64,000 bases of DNA from positions 8,432,001 through 8,496,000 of the forward strand of contig NC_016472.1 of the NCBI RefSeq assembly GCF_000226095.1, given 5' to 3'. This stretch comes from Thermothelomyces thermophilus ATCC 42464. Lineage: Eukaryota > Ascomycota > Sordariomycetes > Sordariales > Chaetomiaceae. The translations under genes and the position numbers were made by a program. A model generated the notes under the pieces. The model was not told where the DNA came from. It searched no databases and was given only the letters and a program-made list of their open reading frames with translations. This document shows, piece by piece, positions 56,830 through 64,000 of the stretch. How positions within the stretch are numbered: the first letter of the stretch is position 1; the number at the start of each line of letters is the position of its first letter.

Positions 56830-58093
56830 TTAGAAGATGACGTCTTCATCCTCCTCGGCCGCTAGAAGATCCACGGGTCCGGCTGCGTTTCCTGCCTCCG
56901 GTGCTCCATTCTCCTCCCCTGTGGCCTCATTATCCTCTTTCTTCTTCTTCACCTCGGCGTCGTCCCTAGCCGTGTCTCGCTGCTTCTTATTCGCGACCTG
57001 TTCAAAATCAGCAGCTGGACTCTGAGGACGGCCCTGGCACGGCATACCTTCTTGAGTCTGTAGAACTCCTCTCTGTCCAGCTCGTCAAGCTCCGAGTTGA
57101 TGTCTGCTGGCTGTCAGTCATGCATGTTACGCGGGAAAGAAGGGGGCCCCGATGGGTCTTACATTTGATGGTATTCTCCGTCCTCGGAATAATGACATGC
57201 TCGCTACCTGCCGTTAGAAACGCACCGTCGCTCGCCGTGAGCCTCTCTCACTTACATTGCGTTAACTATCCGTTTGTCAGCATATCCACTCGCCCGGCTG
57301 CCTTTGGATCAAGTAAACCTAGTGAACCACCAAAACATACCTCTCCGATTGACAACCTTGATCACCTCGTCCAAGATGACAAACGCCGTCTGCAGGCTGG
57401 CAAGCTCGACCAGCGCCTCGACGGCGCGCGCGTACGTCTCCCGGCACCGCTGCACCTGCTGGCCTCCCTTGCCCAGGCCCATCATGGCAAAGTCGTTGTT
57501 GCCCTCGGTCAAGTAGCTCTCGAAGGCCGGGAGCAGCACGCCCGACACGTTCTCCTGCTTGGCGCGGACGCGGAAGCGCGCCGACTTGGCCGATTCCTGG
57601 ATCTGGTACCCGATGTTGCCGCCCACAGCGTACGTCACTTCAGCGAGCGAGAGGGACGCGATCTGCATGACGCGGCCCATCTTGCGCTTGGCCTCGTCGA
57701 TGCGCCGGGTGATCTCTAGTGAGCGGGGCGAGAGAGAAAGGGGTTAATGGTTTGCCGATACGGGGGGTCCGACGAAGGGCCTGGGTGGTGATGAGTTACC
57801 TCGGAAGCGCCTGGGAGAAGGGGGGGGCTTTTGTGTTAGTCGACCGACCTGGGCGATATGACGCGGGTATCGAATGGAGGGGACATACTTGGTTAAAGCT
57901 TCGCTCTTCCGCTTGAGTAGACTGTGCCCTGTCTCGGCGCCCTTGAGCTTAGCCTTCATTAAGCCCAGGGACTGCCGGGTAGGGAAGACGGCCTCCCGAT
58001 CCTGATCTCGATCAGCTACCCGACTCGAGGAGCGGGGGGGGGGGGGGGGGGGAGCAAGCGGTGGATGGGGCAACGTACTGCGCTGCCAGACAT
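56830..58093 (-). CDS. vma8: V-type ATPase subunit D (Vma8)
   Basis: Central rotor shaft of the V1 sector of the vacuolar proton pump. Eight exons on the minus strand (58093-58079, 58001-57889, 57810-57800, 57715-57341, 57265-57256, 57203-57163, 57103-57048, 56997-56830) give 262 residues; yeast Vma8 has 256. After splicing it reads VFPTRQSLGLMKAKLKGA, then SEALTKRFREITRRIDEAKR, AEVTYAVGGNIGYQIQES, and NRRVNAIEHVIIPRTENTIK, all hallmark blocks. Exon 3 is only 11 nt and exon 5 only 10 nt; both are required to restore the conserved sequence (KRFRE and RVNAIE). The tail is acidic, ending DEDVIF. Intron 1 contains 19 G on the plus strand (C on the sense strand). Exon boundaries are fixed by strong conservation and by phase. 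Confidence 0.94.
58034..58052. repeat. G19 homopolymer in vma8 intron 1
   Basis: Uninterrupted G on the plus strand, C on the vma8 sense strand, inside the first intron. Confidence 0.9.
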
Positions 58094-58739
58094 CGTTGCA
58101 GCTAATTGGGAAGGAGAGGAGGGAAACTCGCTAAGGAAGAGACGTCACAAAATCCGCGTTCCGGTCGGAAGTCCTCTCTCGGCGAGGTTTGGCACGAGCG
58201 CAACAAGGGTGATGATTGATGGTTGTTGGCAGTCCGATTAGCCTCGAGGTTGAGTTAGTGGAGCCTGGAGCTTCACGCGGGCAGTGACGGAAGACTGCAG
58301 GGCGCAACCAACTAACGTTAACTGCAGCTCCAGGAGCCACTAAACGGTTGTTTCAGCGGCCAGAAGCCCCACCAACTTGGATGAGGTGAGGGGAGTCCTG
58401 CGGCACCGCAGCCAGGTGAGATACATACGGATTACATACTAGTACTGTACCAAGCACGGGTACTCCGTCGTGTAGGTGGCCCGAGCGCCGTAGCTCAACG
58501 TCTGGTATCCAACGGGCGCGCCCAATCACCTCCACACATCGAAAATCGCAGCACGGAACCCGAGCAATCGCCCCGTCGCTGGCCCGCTGTCGCGTGTGCA
58601 ACAATCCCACCGGCTCTGGCAGTGATGTCACGGCAACGCGCCATCTAGCTGTTTTTTCCCCGAGATTTCCTGTCCCAGTTCCCCAGCGCCGGAGACGCCG
58701 GATCGACTTCCTCCGCGACGACGCATTCACGCGGATACG
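58094..58739. promoter_or_regulatory. divergent promoter region vma8 / syf1
   Basis: 646 bp between divergent starts. It includes TACTCCGT at 58461-58468 and a CCAAT-type word near 58525. No gene is recognised. Confidence 0.55.
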
Positions 58740-61336
58740 ATGGCTTCGACCACTACCTCCGGCCGCCAGCCAGACCTGGCTTTGGTGGTAGGTTCTTCGT
58801 CTTTAACCTCGCGTAGAGATTGGCTTTGCTAACGCGCTCCCCCAGTCGGAGGACGATTTCGCCTACGAGCAAGACATCCAACGCAACCCCGGAAGCACCA
58901 AGCCGTGGCTGGCCTACATCGAGTACAAGCTCCAGCACGGGACAGAACGGGAACAGGCGTTTGTCATGGAAAGGGCCTGTGTCCAGTTGCCCCGATCGTA
59001 CAAGCTGTGGAAGATGGTAGGACTCCTCCCCCCCACACACACCGAGGTAATCTCGCCTTTGCCTAACTTAAAATCCTTGGCAGTATCTCCGGTTCAGGGT
59101 GAAGCACGTTTCGAAGCTCAACGCTGCCATCTTCGCTGCCGAGTACCAGAAGGTCAATGCGCTTTTCGAACGGGCACTCATCCTCCTCAACAAGATGCCC
59201 AGGATATGGGAGATGTATCTCCAATTCCTGATGCAGCAGCCTCTTGTGACGGCCACCCGACGCGCCTTCGATCGCGCGCTCAGGGCGCTCCCAATCACGC
59301 AACACAATCGGATATGGGCGCTGTACAAGCCGTTTGCGAACTCGGCGGAAGGTATGACGGCCGTCAAGATCTGGCGGCGCTACATGCAAGTCCATCCCGA
59401 GGATGCCGAGGACTTCATCGAGTTGCTGGTCCATACCGGGCTGTACACCGAGGCCGTAAAGAAGTACATCGAAATCCTCAACAACCCGCGCTTTCAGAGC
59501 AAGAACGCAAAGGGGCACTACGAGTTGTGGAGCGAAATGGTCGATCTCCTGGTCGAGCATGCCGTCGACATTGACACGGGGCACGAGAGCGAGATCGACG
59601 TGGAAGCCATCATCCGGAGCGGGATCGAGCGGTTCAGCGACCAGAGGGGTAAATTATGGTGCGGCCTGGCAACCTACTGGATCAGGCGGGGCAGTTTCGA
59701 GCGTGCAAGGGACGTGTTCGAGGAAGGCATCACTACGGTCATGACAGTTCGAGACTTTACGCTCGTATTTGACGCGTACACCGAGTTTGAGGAGTCCATC
59801 ATAGGAGCCTTGATGGAGCTTGCGTCGAAACGGGCCGAAAATGGCGTGGTTGACGAGGCCGCCGACTTCGACCTGGACATCCGCATGATGCGTTTCGAGC
59901 ACCTGATGGACCGCCGGCCGTTCCTCTTGAACGACGTCTTGCTCCGGCAAAATCCCAATAATGTCGCCGAGTGGGAGAAGCGAGTCGCGCTATGGGGCGA
60001 CAACCACCAGGAAGTGGTGCAGACGTACACGGACGCTATCGCCACCATCCAGCCAAAGAAGGCGGTCGGCGCCTTCCATCAACTATGGGCCAACTATGCC
60101 AAGTTCTACGAGAAGGGAGGAGATCTGCGCAATGCCCGGATCATCATGGAGAAGGCGGTCAAGGTCCCGTTCAAGTCAGTGGCGGAGCTCGCCGACATGT
60201 GGATCGAATGGGCCGAGATGGAGCTGCGGAACGAGAACTTTGACGAGGCCGTCAGGATCATGGCCAAGGCCACACAGGCGCCCAAGCGGTCGACTGTGGA
60301 CTACTTCGACGAGACGCTCTCGCCGCAACAGCGGGTGCACAAGAGCTGGAAACTGTGGAGTTTCTACGTCGACCTTGTCGAGAGCGTGAGCTCGCTCGAA
60401 GAGACCAGGAAGGTCTACGAGAGGATATTCGAGCTCCGCATCGCGACACCGCAGACCGTGGTCAACTACGCCAACCTCCTCGAAGAGCACAAGTACTATG
60501 AAGAATCGTTCAAGATCTACGAGCGCGGCCTCGACCTCTTCAGCTACCCGGTCGCCTTTGAGTTGTGGAATCTCTACCTCACCAAGGCGGTCGATCGCAA
60601 GATCAGCATTGAGCGACTGAGAGACCTGTTCGAGCAGGCCGTCACGGACTGCCCGCCAAAGTTCGCCAAGGTCCTCTACCTGATGTACGGCAACCTCGAG
60701 GAGGAGCGGGGGCTGGCCCGCCACGCCATGCGCATCTACGAGCGGGCCACGCGGGCGGTCTCGGACGAAGACCGGGCCGACATGTTCAACTTCTACATCA
60801 CCAAGTCGGCGTCCAACTTTGGCCTGCCGTCGACGCGTCCCATCTACGAGCGGGCCATCGCGACGCTGCCGGACAACGAAGCGCGCGACATGTGCCTCAA
60901 GTTCGCGGACATGGAGAAGAGGCTCGGCGAGATCGACCGGGCCCGGGCGATCTACGGGCACTGCTCGCAGTTCTGCGACCCGCGGACGGACCCGGAGTTC
61001 TGGGCCAAGTGGGAGCAGTTCGAGGTGCAGCACGGCAACGAGGACACGTTCAAGGAGATGCTCCGCATCAAGCGCAGCGTCCAGGCGAAGTACAACACCG
61101 ACGTCCATTTCATCGCCTCGCAGGCGCTGGCCAGGAGCCAGGCGCAGCGGCAACAGAACGGCGGCGAGCAGCAGGTGGACCCCGAGGTCGCGGACGCGAT
61201 GGAGCAGCTGGAGAGGCAGGCCCGCGCACCGGCAGGCTTTGTCGCCGCATCGGAAGGGATCAAGGGGAGTGTGGAGAGCAGGCCGGTCGAGGTGTCCAAT
61301 CCTGACGCCATCGACCTTGATGGCATGGACGAATGA
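58740..61336 (+). CDS. syf1: pre-mRNA splicing factor Syf1 (XAB2)
   Basis: HAT-repeat scaffold of the Prp19-associated (NineTeen) complex of the spliceosome. Exons 58740-58787, 58846-59016 and 59084-61336 give 823 residues. Following a short start (MASTTTSGRQPDLALV), the first HAT repeat begins SEDDFAYEQDIQRNPGSTKPW and continues WLAYIEYKL. HAT repeats of the W-x(2)-Y and A-R-x(2)-Y/F-E-R-A type fill the whole protein, for example ALFERALILLNKMPRIWEMY-like and ERAIATLPDNEAR. The C-terminus has a Gln-rich stretch and an acidic end (IDLDGMDE). The related Clf1 has a different N-terminus and length, so Syf1 is preferred. No nuclear signal is obvious. Confidence 0.95.
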
Positions 61337-61895
61337 TGCGACTTCTCGACTCGAGCCGGTGACCGGTGCATGCTCCCCAATGGGGAAGAGACGAGAGCAT
61401 CGGCATTTTTTCCTCAGAAAAGACGGACAGGGCGTGGGCCGGAAACCGGTGTGGATGTCGCAAGTGCTCATCTTCTTCAGAGCTGCAGCGGGATTCGGCG
61501 GACGAACGTTTGGGAAGTGGTCCCGCCGCCGCTTTTGCCCTTCACGGTGCGAAGCATCTCGATTGTATTGAAACTTGCCGTGCCGGCATCCCTCCAGATT
61601 ATATCGACACTCAAATGACTATACACACACAGCCTATCAAACTTTCCGCCCCGTCTTCCTCCTTAATCATGAACCCCATCAGGTGGTCCATCCGGAACCC
61701 GAAGACGATTGGGACCAATCAGCCTCCCTCGTCAGGTGCCACAAGATCCCAATTCAGCTCAATGAAAGTCGCGGGCCCCCTTACAAGGACGGAAATTGCC
61801 ACGAGTGTTGTCCACCTCTCCCCTCCGATCTGCAGATATCGGGACAACACAAGGTGGAAAGAGAGCCGTTCTCAAGCGTGGAAAGCGCCAGGTCG
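61337..61895. other. convergent spacer after syf1
   Basis: 559 bp between stop codons. No gene or clear repeat is visible. Confidence 0.6.
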
Positions 61896-62679
61896 TCACT
61901 TCTTCGAGCTCATTTCCGCCAGCTTCTCAAAGTACTTGGCAGGGTAGTTGCTGTCAATCCTGCCGTCGCGCGAGTGGGGCACGGCGTAGATGGAGCCCTT
62001 GCGCTTTTGGAAACGCGAGGGAGGCACCTTGGAAGCGTCTGTTTCGTTTAACCGTGTTTTATTTTGTTACCTTCTTGTTAGCCAGACAAGTTCCGAGCAC
62101 CATAAGAACAAGCACATATGCGTCTGCGGGCTCGTGTGTATGCAGTGGTGCAGGTTTTTGGCCGAAGGCGGCAGAAAAAAAGGGGGCGAAAAGGTTGAAA
62201 GGACAACGCCGGTTTTCCCTTCTTCTTCTCGTTTGGAATAGGGAGGGATAAACATACGCCCTCTCAGAGCTAGGGAGAGGGAAGGAGATCTTGCGGGCCG
62301 GACAGAGGACAGATGTTAGGTTTGAAACGAAGGCGTGTGGAAGAGGAGGGAGACGAAGGAGACGAAGGAGACAGAAGGATCAAGGAAGGACGCACCCCAC
62401 TCGTCGCTTAATCGGTGGTCTCTAATCTCAGCCTGAACCGGCGGGGAGGTTGGGGTCGTTGGAGCGGCCTTGGGCCCTTTGGCAAGCACTTCCGACTGGG
62501 GTAATTGCTGCGTGGTTGGGTCCTTGGAGTCGGTGCTGGCGATACTTTCTTTCCAAGCGTCTGGTTGCACGACTCAAACGTTAGCTGTGTCCTAAGTGGG
62601 CGGGTAAGGGGAGCTCCGGTCATGGAATTCGGGATCGAGGTTGGGATCGTGCTCTCTGCAACATGTACATACCTGCCAT
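61896..62679 (-). CDS. small conserved-looking fungal protein, unknown function
   Basis: I do not know its function. Three exons on the minus strand (62679-62673, 62560-62396, 62038-61896) give 104 residues. It starts MADAWKESIASTDSKDPTTQ; the middle is Pro/Thr-rich (KAAPTTPTSPPVQ). The C-terminal half reads HRLSDEWDASKVPPSRFQKR, then KGSIYAVPHSRDGRIDSNY, and ends with LAEMSSKK. The block around WDASKVPPSRFQKRKGSIY is restored only by splicing and looks strongly conserved, which supports a real gene. The first exon is 7 nt (ATGGCAG), and the second intron (357 nt) is long for this genome. No signal peptide or membrane segment is seen. It is probably soluble. Confidence 0.72.
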
Positions 62680-63923
62680 CGCGAGTAGCTAATAAGGCGG
62701 GCGTTTACAAGGTGTTTGGTTTGGGAGATATAACTAAGGTAGCAGTTGTTTATGGCGGACAAGACGTTCGTTCGTTCAGTTCGCAACGGAGGGGAAGTTG
62801 GCTGAAGTTAGAGAAGTCAGAGTCAAGAGTCTGAGCGCAGGCTGGTCCGATCTCGAGTCGACCGGGACGCTGGCGGGGTAGTCATTTACAATCTGCGATG
62901 GACCTCGTAGCGTAAGACCCCAGTCACTGCGAAGCTTTCCCAATCAGGCAGGGGCGTGCAAGAGCAGGAGGTCTAGGCGTGTGGCTTTCCGTGGCAGCTG
63001 CCCAGCAGAGGGGCTCATGGTATTGCCCTTCCCCTGCCGGGCAGCCAGGCAGCCAGGGCATGCGCTGTTTCCTTCTTCGCGTGACAACAAAGCCTGCACA
63101 CGTCAAACGCGATGACATCGATTATCTCCATTTTCGGACATTGCTGTTTGCCAGACCTCTCTCTCGCCGCGCTTATTAAGCTTGCGCTAGGCGTTTGTAC
63201 TGTACGTGTATGTAAGGGATGTAAGTATATCCATTCGGCAACGCTCGTTGGCCACGCAAAGACCCGCCGAGGCTCTTGGAGGATGGTTGGAGGATGGGCA
63301 AGGCAAGCTTCTTAGATGATCAACATAAGCACGGTCTCCTTAGGGAGTCCACTGATAGGGTAGGCTTCATGTAGATACGATTTGAACGAGTGCTCGAGAC
63401 GGGACAATGGCTGTTTGAAGCGGCGAGCACTACGCACTTGACGTCATGCTGAGAAAGAATATCGAAGCCAAGCCACTAGCCTAACTAACTACCCGGCAGT
63501 AAGGTGGGCCTTGTAGCATGTATGGACCTATGTCTGTAGTGTACTGTATGTACATACATACAGTACATACACTGAACACCACATTGCGTGCGTAAGCGCC
63601 TCAGCATCTGACTAAACGAGGTTCTAGCCCCTTGTTAAAGCTGGAGTATCCCCCAGTTCGCGAGGCGCTGCCGTCCTGGGAGGCTTAACTTGTTCATTTA
63701 AGTGCGGTGGCAAGATGGCTTGAGAGTATACGGATTACTTCGCCTCATTAGTGAGCACTTCCATAGGCGTTGCTGGGCACATGATACGGAGTACTTTGGA
63801 TATGTTTGGTCACCACGAATATGCAACCACCATTTACCAAGGATGTCAAAAAAGGCGAACGAGATCAAAAAGATGCAGCTTTTCAAAAATCGAAAACATA
63901 GGCCGAGAAACAATCAAAAGATG
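62680..63923. other. gene-free spacer with perfect palindrome
   Basis: 1.2 kb between the small protein gene and the tRNA gene. It holds an almost perfect 26-bp palindrome at 63541-63566 and TACGGAGTAC at 63785-63794. No protein-coding sequence is recognised. Confidence 0.6.
63541..63566. repeat. 26-bp palindrome
   Basis: Arms GTACTGTATGTA and TACATACAGTAC are perfect reverse complements around a CA centre. It lies about 360 bp beyond the tRNA 3' end and is surrounded by further TACAT and GTAC words. Confidence 0.9.
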
Positions 63924-64000
63924 AGGTCGTGCCCGGGTTCGAACCGGGGTTATTGGAAATGTGACACCAGGTCAAAATCCAAAGTGATAACCACTACACT
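63924..64000 (-). tRNA. tRNA-Gln(UUG), intron-containing, 5' end outside window
   Basis: On the minus strand the window ends within a tRNA gene. Visible parts are the D arm with an A-box (TAGTGTAGTGG), the anticodon stem TTGGA/TCCAA, the anticodon TTG at 63975-63973, a likely 13-nt intron (CCTGGTGTCACAT, 63971-63959) directly after position 37, the T arm with B-box GGTTCGAACCC, and the 3' acceptor strand CACGACC with discriminator T at 63924. The 5' acceptor strand lies beyond base 64000. No genomic CCA is present, as expected in eukaryotes. The identity follows from the anticodon and the D-arm likeness to fungal tRNA-Gln. Confidence 0.88.

Noticed and set aside
1-64000. Search for transposons, virus-like elements, rRNA genes and secondary-metabolite clusters
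   Set aside because: No transposase, reverse transcriptase, integrase, capsid, terminal repeat pair, rRNA signature or synthase was recognised in any frame.

Overview
The window is a gene-dense piece of a filamentous ascomycete nuclear genome. The evidence is compact genes split by 50-190 nt GT-AG introns, GC-rich third codon positions, AT-richer spacers and many fungal-type proteins (Mcd4, Anp1-type mannosyltransferase, GH125, Asi3-like RING, FSH hydrolase). The look of the proteins suggests a Sordariomycete, perhaps Sordariales; that placement is inference. I recognise no transposon, virus-like element, CRISPR array, rRNA or operon.

Twenty-three protein genes and one partial tRNA gene can be supported. 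Every spliced model below was built by joining exons by hand so that phases agree, and each total is divisible by three. In order: mcd4 (-, 1633-4883), cdc27/POL32 (+, 5464-7072), a secreted GH125 mannosidase (+, 7855-9759), an FSH-type serine hydrolase (-, 10898-11838), an unrecognised single-pass membrane protein (-, 13211-14685), carnitine acetyltransferase (+, 16714-18918), fig4 (+, 19957-23355), tti2 (-, 23477-25709), cca1 (-, 26398-28421), the ARF-GEF gea1 (-, 28958-34306), an Anp1-family mannosyltransferase (-, 35287-37202), mtr3 (+, 39493-40401), ynd1 (+, 41679-43838), opi10/Hikeshi (-, 44413-45072), a TPK-related Nudix hydrolase (+, 46217-47438), rpb8 (-, 47650-48191), elp4 (+, 48554-49744), sen34 (+, 50586-51527), an Asi3-like RING membrane ligase (-, 52020-55118), a U1A/U2B''-like RRM protein (+, 55706-56606), vma8 (-, 56830-58093), syf1 (+, 58740-61336), an unrecognised 104-residue protein (-, 61896-62679) and a 5'-truncated, intron-containing tRNA-Gln(UUG) (-, 63924-64000).

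Most of this is housekeeping: membrane traffic and secretion (mcd4, anp1, gea1, ynd1, fig4, vma8), RNA synthesis and processing (rpb8, mtr3, syf1, the RRM protein), tRNA maturation (cca1, sen34, elp4, tRNA-Gln), replication and checkpoint kinase assembly (cdc27, tti2), and acetyl-unit metabolism (cat2).

The points most worth a second look are: a spliced upstream exon that adds a mitochondrial presequence to a carnitine acetyltransferase that also ends in a peroxisomal signal; two in-frame starts in cca1; 10- and 11-nt micro-exons in vma8; 7- and 8-nt first exons in two genes of unknown function; pyrimidine homopolymers concentrated in introns; and a local gathering of tRNA-maturation genes. 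No clearly new multi-gene system is visible.
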